64,000 bases of DNA from Pseudomonas capeferrum (GCF_000731675.1 NZ_JMIT01000002.1:285456-349455), one strand, 5' to 3'. Shown: positions 55,629 to 64,000, counted from the first letter of the stretch. Numbers and translations are program-made. Notes: generated by a model not told the origin, from the sequence alone.

Positions 55629-55644
55629 ACAGCAAGCGATCAGG

Positions 55645-56175
55645 TCAAACGTGAACCGCGACCTTCAAAGCCTCCAAAGCCGGCTCGACCTTGATCCCGA
55701 CTTCGGCCCCCAGCTCCTGCACCCGTGCCAAGTCGTGCTGGCCCACCATCACCATCTGCAACTCATCATCCAGCAACTGGCTGAAATTGAGCAGCACATA
55801 ACCACCAGCCTCCTTGTTCAAGGCCCCCATCTGCACCTGGATACGATTGAGTGCGGTCAGCGGCTCGGTGCGCGCCAGCTGCTTGGCTTTGAGGGTGAAT
55901 GGCACGCTCTTGTCGAACGAATCGGTGATGTTCTGGAACAGCTCTTGGTAGCTGTCTGCTTGGAACAACACGGTGTCCGGCAGGCTGCCGAGCACGACCC
56001 ACTCACCCAAGGCAATGGGGAAGCTGTCGTCGTAGTTGATGTCCGGATTGGCCGCCAGGAAGGCGGCTGGGTCGGCGTAGGCCTGTGCGGCCTCGTCGGC
56101 GATGCGCTCGATGTCTTCCTCGCGCATGCAGCCGGCGCCAATGAGGGTGATGAGTTCGAGCAACTGGTTTTTCAT
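55645..56175 (-). CDS. Hypothetical cytosolic protein (176 aa)
   Basis: The ATG at 56175 (MKNQLLELITLIGAGC) is preferred to a longer frame. The protein is acidic and mostly helical, with repeated VLFQADSYQELFQNI- and RIQVQMGALNKEAGG-type segments. It has no signal peptide, no transmembrane helix and no recognised family. It lies just downstream of the ankyrin-repeat gene on the same strand and may be co-transcribed with it. Confidence 0.65.
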   Translation of the reverse strand: MKNQLLELITLIGAGCMREEDIERIADEAAQAYADPAAFLAANPDINYDDSFPIALGEWVVLGSLPDTVLFQADSYQELFQNITDSFDKSVPFTLKAKQLARTEPLTALNRIQVQMGALNKEAGGYVLLNFSQLLDDELQMVMVGQHDLARVQELGAEVGIKVEPALEALKVAVHV

Positions 56176-56234
56176 GTAGGGGGCCTGCGGCGGGTGAAAA
56201 GTCGCCAAGGATAGCCGCAAACGCCCCCTCAGGG

Positions 56235-56759
56235 TTAGCCGGCCAGCGCTTGCAAGCGCGCTACCGCATCGACTGCGCCCATGGTTTGCGCGGCCATCAG
56301 CGCGGTGGCGCCACGGGCATCCTGGCGCGCCGGGTCGGCACCTTGGGCCAGCAAGTAGTCGATGATCTCGCGGCGGTTGAACATGGCCGCCAGCATCAGC
56401 GCGGTGCGCCCGTCCTGGGCGGCGGCATCCACCGGCACGCCATGCTCCAGCAGCAGGCGGATCATCGCCAGGTCGCCTTTGAACGCAGCGCCGGCAATCG
56501 GCAGTTGCCCATTGTCATTGGCAAGCAGCGGGTCGGCGCTGTGTTCCAGCAGCACGCGAACCGCGTCGTGGTGGCCGTGATAGCTGGCCAACATCAGCAG
56601 GGTGTCACCCTTGTGATTGCGCAGGTTGGCCGGCAGACCGCTGGCAAGCAAGCGCCCGAGCATGTCGGCATCGCCTTGGCGGGCACGCTCGAAGACCTGC
56701 TCGGCAAAGGCCGCTGTTTCGTCATCGGTCATGGCGGCGGGCGCGGGTTGGGTGGACAT
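56235..56759 (-). CDS. Ankyrin-repeat protein
   Basis: The 174-residue protein has four to five ankyrin repeats. Examples are NHKGDTLLMLASYHGHHDAV, NGQLPIAGAAFKGDLAMI, DGRTALMLAAMFNRREII and RGATALMAAQTMGAVD. It lacks a signal peptide. Cytosolic ankyrin proteins in Pseudomonas often protect or stabilise a partner enzyme such as catalase KatB, but no catalase gene is adjacent here. The partner is unknown. Confidence 0.82.
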   Translation of the reverse strand: MSTQPAPAAMTDDETAAFAEQVFERARQGDADMLGRLLASGLPANLRNHKGDTLLMLASYHGHHDAVRVLLEHSADPLLANDNGQLPIAGAAFKGDLAMIRLLLEHGVPVDAAAQDGRTALMLAAMFNRREIIDYLLAQGADPARQDARGATALMAAQTMGAVDAVARLQALAG

Positions 56760-56859
56760 GTTGAACCTCCTGGCAGAAATGATTGCCTAATTTTTTGTCA
56801 GGCAAGCCCGGCGGGTCAAAGGTTCAGATTCTATCGAGCCGATAGTTAACTCAGGGCTC

Positions 56860-56903
56860 GTGCAAAATGCACTGTGCAAAATGCACGACCATGCAGGTTG
56901 CAC
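56860..56903 (+). promoter_or_regulatory. Tandem palindromes, candidate enhancer sites for the sigma-54 promoter
   Basis: Two identical 13-bp palindromes GTGCAAAATGCAC lie at 56860-56872 and 56874-56886, one base apart. A degenerate third copy, ATGCAGGTTGCAC, is at 56891-56903. They lie about 65-110 bp upstream of the -24 element, the usual place for enhancer-binding proteins. Confidence 0.65.
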
Positions 56904-56967
56904 GAGACAGCCCTGGCGAAATAAGCTCAAGACATTGATTTTAAAGGACTTTTAGCTAGAAAGTTTT

Positions 56968-56984
56968 TTGGCACGGTCGCTGCA
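56968..56984 (+). promoter_or_regulatory. Sigma-54 (-24/-12) promoter
   Basis: TTGGCACGGTCGCTGCA matches the sigma-54 consensus TTGGCACNNNNNTTGCW, with GG at 56970-56971 and GC at 56982-56983. Transcription would begin near 56994, just before the DUF3509 gene. Confidence 0.8.
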
Positions 56985-57025
56985 ACCATCAACTCACGTC
57001 TGCCACACAACAGTCAGGAGTTGAT

Positions 57026-57298
57026 ATGGACCTCATCCAGGAAAAGTTCGTCTCGGTGTTTTCGGCCTACCAGGTCGCTACCCAGCCCCGCCCCGATGGT
57101 GGTGTCTTGCTGACCCTGCGTGCCGCTGATGGCAAGGTTACCCGCCGCGTGTTGACCTACGGGCAACTGCACAGCGCCGAGCAGCTGTCCTGGGCGATCA
57201 GCGCCATTCGCCGTGACCTGGCTGAACAGGCGAGCGAACTGCCCGTCATTACCATGCTGCAGAGCCAGCAACGGTTTGCATTGCCGACCTATCGCTGA
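57026..57298 (+). CDS. DUF3509 small protein
   Basis: The 90-residue protein (MDLIQEKFVSVFSAYQVATQP... RRVLTYGQLHSAEQLSWAISAIRRDLAE) matches the Pseudomonas DUF3509 family in length and pattern. It is small and soluble, with no known activity. AGTCAGGAG precedes the ATG. The sigma-54 promoter and tandem palindromes upstream show that its expression needs a specific activator. That suggests a nutrient or stress response, for example nitrogen, sulfur or carbon limitation. Confidence 0.8.
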   Translation: MDLIQEKFVSVFSAYQVATQPRPDGGVLLTLRAADGKVTRRVLTYGQLHSAEQLSWAISAIRRDLAEQASELPVITMLQSQQRFALPTYR

Positions 57299-57305
57299 TT
57301 CTTTT

Positions 57306-57349
57306 GCCGGTTTCTTCGCGGGGCAGACTTGCTCCGCGAAGAAACCGGC
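57306..57349. terminator. REP-like hairpin between convergent genes
   Basis: A perfect 16-bp stem GCCGGTTTCTTCGCGG / CCGCGAAGAAACCGGC ends the DUF3509 transcript and the opposing mtnD-like transcript. No strong U-tract follows, so it may stabilise ends rather than terminate. Confidence 0.6.
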
Positions 57350-57356
57350 ACACGTA

Positions 57357-57893
57357 TCACAGCTCGTCGATGCCCAAGAACGCTCGGGCAGTCTCGTCCC
57401 CGGTAAGCCTCGCCTGCATCCCCTGCTCACTGCCAAACAACCGCAACGCCACGCAGAACGGCGTCTCCCCCAGCTCTACCCAGCGCCGCGTGCCGGCCGG
57501 GACCACCAGCTGGTCACCCTTCTCGCACAGCACCGAATACACGAACCCACCCAGGCGCAAGCCCACCTGCGCCCGCCCGCTGACGACCGCAAACACCTCT
57601 TCGGCGTCATGCACGTGTTCATCACGCACATCGGCCTGCAGCGGGTCCGCGCCGTCACGGTTGAGTACCGCGAAGACCGTACTGCCATGGCCGGTCATCA
57701 GTTGATCGAGGTAGTCGCCGCACGCGGCCATGACCTCGTCTGTGGCGCTGCCGGGGCGAACCCTTAGCTCAAGCGGGCGGTGGACGAAGCGCACGCCCTG
57801 CTCGGCCAGCGTGGCCTGTATATCGTCGTGGTGGGTCAGCAGCTTGTTCGGCAGCTCCGGGCTGGACGGGTGGAAAACGCTGAGGATACTCAT
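57357..57893 (-). CDS. mtnD: Acireductone-dioxygenase-like cupin
   Basis: The ATG at 57893 gives 178 residues; the longer upstream frame is spurious. Family features are GVRFVHRPLE, the metal site EHVHDAEEVF (His and Glu ligands) and VLCEKGDQLVVPAGT. The position of the fourth metal ligand, His in the usual PAHTPHWF, is Arg here (PAGTRRWVE). True acireductone dioxygenase acts in methionine salvage, but with the ligand missing the activity may be altered or lost. Its ATG overlaps the stop of the MFS gene, so the two are co-translated. No other salvage gene is near. Confidence 0.72.
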   Translation of the reverse strand: MSILSVFHPSSPELPNKLLTHHDDIQATLAEQGVRFVHRPLELRVRPGSATDEVMAACGDYLDQLMTGHGSTVFAVLNRDGADPLQADVRDEHVHDAEEVFAVVSGRAQVGLRLGGFVYSVLCEKGDQLVVPAGTRRWVELGETPFCVALRLFGSEQGMQARLTGDETARAFLGIDEL

Positions 57894-59047
57894 CAGTGGC
57901 GGGTCCTGGTCGATTGCGAACAAAGGGCAATGATAACGGCTGCGGCCAAGGCTGCGGCACTGGCCATACCAAAGGTGAAGGCTGGCCCCAGCAGGTTCCA
58001 GCTGTAGCCCGAATACAAGGCGCCAAGCGCACCGCCGGTGCCCGACAGTGCCGCGTACAACGCCTGGCCCTGGCCTTGCTGGCGCGCGCCGAAGCTGGCC
58101 TGGACGAACGCAATGCAAGCGGCATGAAAGCAACCGAAAGTAGCCGCGTGCATCACCTGGGCCAGCACGAGCACTGCCGGGTCATCCGCCAAGGTGCCAA
58201 GCAACAGCCAGCGCACGGCGGCCAACAGGAAGCTGGCCAGCAGCACCCGCTGCACGGAAAACCGCGCGAAGACCCGGCTCATGGCCATGAACACCAGCAC
58301 CTCGGCCACCACCCCCAGCGCCCACAACAGGCCGATGGCGCCACGGCTGTAGCCCAGGTGCTCCAAGTGCAGGGTGAGGAAGGTGTAGTACGGCCCGTGG
58401 CTGAGCTGCATCAGCGCCACGCACACATAGAACGCGATAACCCCAGGCGCCCGTAGCTGCTGCACGAAGCCCCCCGTGCCGCTGCGCTCGCCCTGCTCCA
58501 CCGGCTGGGCATTGGGCACCCACAGGCTGGCGGCGACGATACCGGCCATGATCGTGACGAGGGCTACCGGGTAAATGTCCAGGCTCAGCCACTCGAACAA
58601 CCGGCCCAAGCCGACCACGGTCAGGATGAAACCGATCGAGCCCCACAGGCGTACCTGGCTGTAGCGGGACGTCTGCCCGTGCAGGTGGGCCAGGGTGATG
58701 ACCTCGAACTGCGGCAGCACCGCGTGCCAGAAAAACGCATGCAAGGCCATGACCAGCGCCAGCCAGGCGTAGCTCTTGCCGAAGAAGATCAGGGCGAAGC
58801 TGGCCAAGGTGGACAACGCCCCCAGGCGCACGATCAGCAGGCGCTGGCCGGTACGGTCGCCCAGCCAGCCCCACAGGTTGGGCGCGATGCAGCGCATCAG
58901 CATGGGGATGGCCACCAGCTCGCCGATGCGCGCCGGGGAGAAACCCAGGTGGTCGAAGTACAACGCCAGGAAGGGGGCGGTGGAGCCCAGCAGGGCGAAG
59001 TAGAAAAGGTAGAAGCTGGACAGGCGCCAGTAGGGAATCGGGGACAT
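57893..59047 (-). CDS. MFS_1-like (HcaT-type) transporter
   Basis: The 384-residue protein has about 12 transmembrane helices. The N-terminal SSFYLFYFALLGSTAPFLALYFDHLGFSPARIG and the WLGDRTGQRLL loop fit the phenylpropionic-acid-transporter-like branch (HcaT). Its stop overlaps the start of the acireductone-dioxygenase-like gene, which implies a linked role. The transported compound is unknown and could be sulfur- or aromatic-related. Confidence 0.85.
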   Translation of the reverse strand: MSPIPYWRLSSFYLFYFALLGSTAPFLALYFDHLGFSPARIGELVAIPMLMRCIAPNLWGWLGDRTGQRLLIVRLGALSTLASFALIFFGKSYAWLALVMALHAFFWHAVLPQFEVITLAHLHGQTSRYSQVRLWGSIGFILTVVGLGRLFEWLSLDIYPVALVTIMAGIVAASLWVPNAQPVEQGERSGTGGFVQQLRAPGVIAFYVCVALMQLSHGPYYTFLTLHLEHLGYSRGAIGLLWALGVVAEVLVFMAMSRVFARFSVQRVLLASFLLAAVRWLLLGTLADDPAVLVLAQVMHAATFGCFHAACIAFVQASFGARQQGQGQALYAALSGTGGALGALYSGYSWNLLGPAFTFGMASAAALAAAVIIALCSQSTRTRH

Positions 59048-59077
59048 GGTGGCTCAGCCAGTTTTGTTGTTGCCTTT

Positions 59078-59115
59078 ACCAGCCTCTTCGCGGCTAAACC
59101 CGCGAAGAGGCTGGT
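59078..59115. terminator. REP-like hairpin between aroC and the MFS gene
   Basis: A perfect 16-bp stem ACCAGCCTCTTCGCGG / CCGCGAAGAGGCTGGT encloses a 6-base loop, immediately after the aroC stop. Confidence 0.6.
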
Positions 59116-59124
59116 ACCGACGAA

Positions 59125-60216
59125 TCAGAGCTGGCCCAGCACCGGGGTACTGACCTTGACCTCGGCATTCTGCGCACGGTGACGCAGCAGGTGGTCCATC
59201 AGCGCAATGGCCATCATCGCCTCGGCGATCGGCGTGGCGCGGATGCCGACACACGGGTCATGACGCCCCTTGGTGATCACTTCGACCGGATTACCATTCA
59301 CATCGATCGAGCGGCCCGGCACCGTGATGCTCGACGTCGGTTTCAGCGCCAGGTGCGCAACGATAGGCTGCCCCGAGGAAATACCGCCAAGAATGCCGCC
59401 AGCGTTGTTGCTGAGGAAGCCTTCCGGGGTCATTTCGTCACGGTGCTCGGTGCCACGCTGGGCGACACTGGCAAAGCCCGCGCCGATTTCCACACCCTTG
59501 ACCGCGTTGATGCTCATCAGCGCATGGGCAAGTTCCGCGTCGAGGCGGTCGAAGATGGGCTCGCCCAGGCCCGGCATCACCCCTTCGGCGACCACGGTGA
59601 TCTTGGCCCCAACCGAATCCTGGTCGCGGCGCAGCTGGTCCATGTAGGCCTCGAGCTCCGGCACCTTGTCCGGGTCGGGGCTGAAGAAGGCGTTCTGCTC
59701 TACCGATGCCCAGGTCTTGAACGGGATCTCGATCGGGCCGAGCTGGCTCATGTAGCCGCGCACGGTGATGCCCTGGGTGGCCAGGTACTTCTTGGCGATG
59801 GCCCCCGCCGCCACGCGCATGGCGGTTTCGCGGGCCGAGCTGCGCCCGCCGCCGCGGTAATCTCGCTCACCGTACTTGTGGTGGTAGGTGTAGTCGGCGT
59901 GCGCCGGGCGGAACAGGTCCTTGATCGCCGAATAGTCCTTGGACTTCTGGTCGGTGTTGCGGATCAGCAGGCCGATCGAGCAGCCCGTGGTACGGCCTTC
60001 GAACACACCGGAGAGGATTTCCACCTCGTCCGGCTCCTGGCGCTGGGTGGTGTGCCGGCTGGTGCCGGGCTTGCGCCGGTCGAGGTCATGCTGCAGGTCG
60101 GCCAGGGAGATCTCCAGGCCCGGTGGGCATCCATCGACAATGGCGACCAACGCCGGGCCATGGCTTTCGCCAGCGGTGGTGACAGTGAACAGCTTGCCGT
60201 AGGTATTGCCGGACAT
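59125..60216 (-). CDS. aroC: Chorismate synthase
   Basis: AroC makes chorismate from EPSP, using reduced FMN. The 363-residue protein has the family signatures [41 protein letters not shown] and [31 protein letters not shown] is also present. GGGCATC-free leader sequence is short. It is downstream of no other aro gene here and is followed by an MFS gene on the same strand behind a hairpin. Confidence 0.97.
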   Translation of the reverse strand: MSGNTYGKLFTVTTAGESHGPALVAIVDGCPPGLEISLADLQHDLDRRKPGTSRHTTQRQEPDEVEILSGVFEGRTTGCSIGLLIRNTDQKSKDYSAIKDLFRPAHADYTYHHKYGERDYRGGGRSSARETAMRVAAGAIAKKYLATQGITVRGYMSQLGPIEIPFKTWASVEQNAFFSPDPDKVPELEAYMDQLRRDQDSVGAKITVVAEGVMPGLGEPIFDRLDAELAHALMSINAVKGVEIGAGFASVAQRGTEHRDEMTPEGFLSNNAGGILGGISSGQPIVAHLALKPTSSITVPGRSIDVNGNPVEVITKGRHDPCVGIRATPIAEAMMAIALMDHLLRHRAQNAEVKVSTPVLGQL

Positions 60217-60356
60217 GGACGCTCCGCGAGTCTGCCTGAGATGAACGAAAGCGGCAGTATACGGAAAATTTCAACAGGAATGGTCGTCTGTACTGGCCTT
60301 GCGAACCTTCACGCAAACATTAGGTCATATTCATCACCTCCCCACCGTAGTACCCC

Positions 60357-61319
60357 ATGATGCCGCGCCTCGTCGCCCTGCTTTTCATGCTCTGTGCCAG
60401 CCTCGCCCAGGCCGCCTCCCCCACCGTCCTGCAACGCCCCATCGACCTGGACACCGGCCAGGGCGTGCTGCACGGCAGCCTGCTGTTGCCGCAGCAGGCC
60501 ACCCCGCCCCCCGTGGTGTTGATCATCGCTGGTTCCGGCCCGACGGACCGCGACGGCAACAACCCGGCCTCGGGGCGTATCGACAACCTCAAGCGGCTGG
60601 CCCTGTTGCTGGCCGGCGACCACATTGCCAGCGTGCGCTTCGACAAACGTGGCGTGGCCGCCAGCCAACCGGCGACGCCCGACGAACGTGACCTCAGCGT
60701 CGAGCGCTATGTCGCCGATGTGGTGGCCTGGAGCCGCAAGCTCAAGGCCGACCCGCGTTTCGGCCCACTGATTCTGGTCGGCCACAGCGAAGGCGCGCTG
60801 ATCGCCAGCCTGGCTGCCGAGCAGGCCGGCGCCAGCGCGGTGATCACCCTGGCCGGCAGCGGCCGGCCGCTGGCTGAGGTGCTGCGCGAACAGCTGGCCC
60901 AGCGCCTGCCGCCCGCCCAACTGGCCCGTGGCAGTGCCTTGCTCGACCGCCTGCAGGCTGGGCAGACCAGCCTGGACGTACCCGCTCCGCTGCGCCAGGT
61001 GTTCCGCCCCAGCGTGCAGCCCTACCTGATTTCGCTGTTCCGGCAGAACCCGGCGGCGGCGTTCGCGCAACTGCCGATGCCGGCGCTGATTGTCCAGGGC
61101 CGTAATGACGTGCAGGTCGACGTGACCGATGCCGAACGCCTGAAGGCAGCTAAACCTGATGCGCAACTGGTCTTGATCGATGGCATGAACCACATGCTGC
61201 GCATCAGCCCCAAGGGCATGAGCCAGCAACGTGACAGCTACCTCAACCCAGAGCTGCCTCTGGCTCGCGAACTGGGGGAGCGAATCGTGACGTTCATCCA
61301 GCATTTGCCATCGGCCTGA
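60357..61319 (+). CDS. Exported alpha/beta hydrolase
   Basis: The 320-residue protein has a signal peptide ending AQA (residue 19). The hydrolase fold shows an oxyanion-hole IIAGSGPTDRDG, a nucleophile elbow VGHSEGAL (Ser near residue 145), a catalytic Asp region (VQGRNDVQVDV) and His (DGMNHMLR). The family resembles periplasmic DUF-type esterases and peptidases of the S9-like fold. The substrate is unknown. It is divergent from aroC. Confidence 0.82.
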   Translation: MMPRLVALLFMLCASLAQAASPTVLQRPIDLDTGQGVLHGSLLLPQQATPPPVVLIIAGSGPTDRDGNNPASGRIDNLKRLALLLAGDHIASVRFDKRGVAASQPATPDERDLSVERYVADVVAWSRKLKADPRFGPLILVGHSEGALIASLAAEQAGASAVITLAGSGRPLAEVLREQLAQRLPPAQLARGSALLDRLQAGQTSLDVPAPLRQVFRPSVQPYLISLFRQNPAAAFAQLPMPALIVQGRNDVQVDVTDAERLKAAKPDAQLVLIDGMNHMLRISPKGMSQQRDSYLNPELPLARELGERIVTFIQHLPSA

Positions 61320-61370
61320 CCCTCAGGTCTTGAACGCCGCTGCCGATAACGTGGGTGGTGGCGAGAATCC

Positions 61371-61480
61371 GGGGCCGCTGCGCAGCCCTTTCGCGACGCA
61401 AGGCCGCTCCTACAAAAAAGCACGCGATGCCCTGTAGGGGTGGCCTTGCGTCGCGAAAGGGGCACGCAGTGCCCCCTCAG
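61371..61480. repeat. Inverted REP pair
   Basis: GGGGCCGCTGCGCAGCCCTTTCGCGACGCAAGG and the partly mirrored CCTTGCGTCGCGAAAGGGGC are separated by about 40 bp. Confidence 0.85.
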
Positions 61481-61510
61481 GCTGCCAGCACGTACATAAG
61501 GACAGCCCTG

Positions 61511-62299
61511 ATGACCATTGCCCCTACCGCCGTAGACCCGGCCGAACAGCCACAACCCGAGGACGGCGCCACGCTGCCTTGGGCAGACCTTGCCGTCGAA
61601 CACTTCCAGCTGTTGCGCCTGGCGCCCCTGCCCACCGACCGCGCCACCGGCGCCCGCCCGCTGCGGTTCGTGCAGTTCGGCTATGCCGAGCGCCACGACA
61701 AGGCGCACAGCCTGCTGCGTATGGAAATCCAGCTGCCTGGGCAAAAAGTGCGCAAAGAGCAGAACCACCTGGACATCCGCGTCGACCACGCCGAGCGCCG
61801 GGTGCGCATTGGCAGCGACCAGGGCCTGCAACTGGAGCCGCTGAACCGCGGCATCGGCCGCTTCATGCTGGCCCAGGCCGTGCAATGGTTGCAGCGCAAG
61901 TGGTCGCATTACCAGGTCGAAGGCATGGCACTGCCGAACAAGGATGCCCTGAGCGAGGATTCACGCCTGCGCCGCGACCAGTTCCTGCATGGGGTTGGCA
62001 TCAAGGTCGAATATGAAGACCCTCAGCACCTGAAAGGCCGCACCGTGGAAATCACGGTGGGCCAGCTCAAGGCCGCCTGGAGCAACGAGCGGCTGCAGCG
62101 GGTCGAGATTCTCGACGCGGCCAACCTGCTGCAGCAGGCCGACCAGCAGTTGCAAGAGAAGGAAGGCCAACTGCGTGAGCGGGATGAGCGGGTGGCCAAG
62201 TACCGGCGCGAAGACGGCGGGTTGCGCTTTACCATCACCTGCCTGGTGGCCTTTGCGGTGTTTCAGGCCGGGTTGCTGATCTGGATTGCAACCCGCTGA
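61511..62299 (+). CDS. Hypothetical C-terminally membrane-anchored coiled-coil protein
   Basis: The ATG at 61511 gives 262 residues; the upstream frame through the REP pair is spurious. The N-terminal 190 residues are soluble. A coiled-coil (ANLLQQADQQLQEKEGQLRERDERVAKYRRE) and a final transmembrane helix (LRFTITCLVAFAVFQAGLLIWI) follow. This tail-anchored arrangement is unusual and suggests a membrane-tethered scaffold. I recognise no family. Confidence 0.7.
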   Translation: MTIAPTAVDPAEQPQPEDGATLPWADLAVEHFQLLRLAPLPTDRATGARPLRFVQFGYAERHDKAHSLLRMEIQLPGQKVRKEQNHLDIRVDHAERRVRIGSDQGLQLEPLNRGIGRFMLAQAVQWLQRKWSHYQVEGMALPNKDALSEDSRLRRDQFLHGVGIKVEYEDPQHLKGRTVEITVGQLKAAWSNERLQRVEILDAANLLQQADQQLQEKEGQLRERDERVAKYRREDGGLRFTITCLVAFAVFQAGLLIWIATR

Positions 62300-62320
62300 A
62301 AGGGTGGCTGCAGCCCCAAG

Positions 62321-63229
62321 TCAAACGCGGGCTTTGAACAGCTCCTGATGCTGGCGGCACTGCTCGGCCGTCAGCATGAACACCCCATGCCCGCCACGCT
62401 CGAACTCCAGCCAGGCAAAATCCACCTCGGGGTACAGCGACTCGACATGCACCTGGCTGTTGCCCACTTCGACGATCAGCAAACCCTTGTCGTTGAGGTG
62501 GTCTGCCGCCTCGGCAAGCATGCGCCGCACCAGGTCCAGGCCATCGTTACCGCAGGCCAGGCCCAGTTCGGGCTCGTGGTGGTACTCGGCCGGCATGTCA
62601 TCGAAGTCTTCGGCGTCGACGTACGGCGGGTTGGACAGGATCAGGTCGAAACGCTGCCCTGGAAGGCCATCGAAGCCGTCGCCCTGCACGGTGTAGACGC
62701 GCATGTCCAGGCCATGCCGTTCGATGTTCTGGTTCGCCACCTCAAGGGCATCGAACGACAGGTCACCCAGCACCACTTCAGCCTCGGGGAACACTTCGGC
62801 CGCCACGATGCCGATGCAACCGGAGCCTGTGCACAGGTCGAGAATGCGCGCAGGCTCTGACGCCAGCCACGGCTCGAAACGTTTTTCGATCAGCTCGCCA
62901 ATGGGCGAACGGGGCACCAGCACCCGCTCGTCGACGATGAACGACATGCCGCAAAACCACGCCTCGCCCAACAAGTAGGCGGTTGGCACACGCTCTTCGA
63001 TGCGCCGCTTCAACAGGTGCTGCAGGCGCACGCGCTCGTCGTCCTCGAGCATGCAGTCCAGGTAGCTGTCGGCCACCTCCCACGGCAGGTGCACGGCGCC
63101 CAGCACCAGCAAGCGGGCTTCGTCCCAGGCGTTGTCGGCACCGTGGCCGAAGAACAGCTCGCGCTCGTGGAAGCGGCTGACCGCCCAGCGGATGTAGTCG
63201 CGCAGCGTGCGCAGACGGGATGTGATCAC
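62321..63229 (-). CDS. prmB: Ribosomal protein L3 N5-glutamine methyltransferase PrmB
   Basis: PrmB methylates Gln150 of ribosomal protein L3. The 302-residue protein has a PrmA/HemK-type SAM fold: [13 protein letters not shown] (motif I), [11 protein letters not shown] (catalytic NPPY), [10 protein letters not shown] and the terminal [11 protein letters not shown]. In P. aeruginosa and P. putida prmB lies near aroC, as here. Confidence 0.95.
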   Translation of the reverse strand: MITSRLRTLRDYIRWAVSRFHERELFFGHGADNAWDEARLLVLGAVHLPWEVADSYLDCMLEDDERVRLQHLLKRRIEERVPTAYLLGEAWFCGMSFIVDERVLVPRSPIGELIEKRFEPWLASEPARILDLCTGSGCIGIVAAEVFPEAEVVLGDLSFDALEVANQNIERHGLDMRVYTVQGDGFDGLPGQRFDLILSNPPYVDAEDFDDMPAEYHHEPELGLACGNDGLDLVRRMLAEAADHLNDKGLLIVEVGNSQVHVESLYPEVDFAWLEFERGGHGVFMLTAEQCRQHQELFKARV

Positions 63230-63408
63230 GGGGTACTCCTAATTCAGACCGTACAAAAGTCTAACAGCCCAACCCGCACAAATGTTCCTTCGGGTCGCTC
63301 AAAGGCTAGCCACAGGCCAGTAACTACGCCGCTTGCGATGTCAACCATTCCCATTGACGCCAAGGCAAGGGACAATAGGTATACAAAAGCCCTTCCAAGG
63401 AGCCCTTG

Positions 63409-63999
63409 ATGTCCGTTCCAACCACGATGTTCCGCCTCACTGGCCGCGACTACCCGCCGGCCAAGTTGAGCCACGCCAGCCTGATCATCATCGATGCGCA
63501 GAAGGAGTACCTGAGTGGTCCCCTGGCGCTGTCGGGCATGGACGAGGCCGTGGCCAACATCGCCCGGTTGCTCGACGCTGCGCGCAAGAGCGGCCGCCCG
63601 ATCATCCACGTCCGCCACCTGGGCACTGTCGGTGGCCGCTTCGACCCACAAGGCAGCGGCGGCCAGTTCATCCCCGGGCTGGAGCCGCACGATGGCGAAA
63701 TCGTCATTGAAAAGCGCATGCCCAACGCGTTCAAGAACACCAAGCTGCACGACACTTTGCAGGAGCTTGGCCACCTGGACCTGATCGTCTGCGGTTTCAT
63801 GAGCCATTCCAGCGTCAGCACCACCGTGCGCCGCGCCAAGGACTATGGTTATCGGTGCACCCTGGTGGAGGACGCCTCGGCGACCCGCGACCTGGCGTTC
63901 AAGGACGGAGTGATCCCGGCCGCGCAGATCCACCAGTGTGAAATGGCCGTGATGGCCGACAACTTCGCCTGTGTCGCCCCTACCGCCAGCCTGATCTGA
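63409..63999 (+). CDS. Isochorismatase-fold hydrolase lacking the usual nucleophilic Cys
   Basis: The ATG at 63409 has AGGAG at seven bases and gives 196 residues. The fold is shown by IIIDAQKEYLSG (catalytic Asp), IIHVRHLG, FIPGLEP and the Lys region EKRMPNAF. In cysteine hydrolases the next motif is MxxHMCVxTT, but here it reads FMSHSSVSTTVRRA, with Ser where Cys is expected. True isochorismatases such as PhzD also lack this Cys. The protein may act on a non-amide substrate or be inactive. It stops just inside the window end. Confidence 0.82.
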   Translation: MSVPTTMFRLTGRDYPPAKLSHASLIIIDAQKEYLSGPLALSGMDEAVANIARLLDAARKSGRPIIHVRHLGTVGGRFDPQGSGGQFIPGLEPHDGEIVIEKRMPNAFKNTKLHDTLQELGHLDLIVCGFMSHSSVSTTVRRAKDYGYRCTLVEDASATRDLAFKDGVIPAAQIHQCEMAVMADNFACVAPTASLI

Positions 64000-64000
64000 T

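Overview
The window looks like chromosome of a Pseudomonas putida-group bacterium. It is GC-rich and dotted with the REP palindromes typical of that group (GCGGG.AAGCCCGCTCCCACA type). Much of its gene order follows the P. aeruginosa PA2824-PA2851 neighbourhood: sagS, gpx, msrB, alaA-like, htpX, tpm, a DEAD-box helicase, an enoyl-CoA hydratase, ohrR, ohr and efp. The earP-efp pair and a DUF3509 gene also fit Pseudomonas.

Region 1 (1-14.1 kb) is an accessory RHS locus and the most unusual part. Two RHS/YD-repeat giants are transcribed divergently. The left one (minus strand, running off the window) has an N-terminal delivery-like region that resembles TULIP/P47-type proteins, then Ig-like domains, then an RHS shell. 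The right one (plus strand) has only the RHS shell and a low-GC C-terminal tip. Between them lie a 621-aa Ig-like protein, a tiny ORF and a 150-aa protein. The two RHS genes share a 1,142-bp inverted repeat (2218-3359 and 9129-10270) with only three mismatches, in the same reading frame in both. Recombination across it would invert 5.8 kb and swap the C-terminal halves of the two proteins in frame.

Region 2 (14.3-18.7 kb) holds a fimbrial usher and a tip-adhesin-like pilin with no chaperone or major pilin in view. A five-gene tRNA-Gly/tRNA-Glu operon follows, with its own promoter, terminator and a 155-bp tandem duplication.

Region 3 (18.9-49.6 kb) is mainly core genome. It has a strong redox and repair flavour: free-Met-sulfoxide reductase, MsrB, glutathione peroxidase, OhrR and Ohr. 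It also holds the SagS hybrid kinase, the HtpX protease, a DEAD-box helicase with a structured leader, class II DAHP synthase, EF-P with its Arg-rhamnosyltransferase EarP, several LysR regulators divergent from their likely targets, a TonB-dependent receptor, tRNA-Ser, an acyltransferase behind a perfect palindrome, and CorA.

Region 4 (49.7-64 kb) holds a c-type cytochrome, an RraB-like protein, a large alkaline-phosphatase-superfamily membrane enzyme, a ZIP transporter, an ankyrin protein, a DUF3509 gene behind a textbook sigma-54 promoter with tandem palindromes, an acireductone-dioxygenase-like protein lacking one metal ligand, an MFS transporter, aroC, an alpha/beta hydrolase, prmB and an isochorismatase-fold hydrolase lacking the usual cysteine. 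Where a more internal start is better supported by its ribosome binding site, that start is used.
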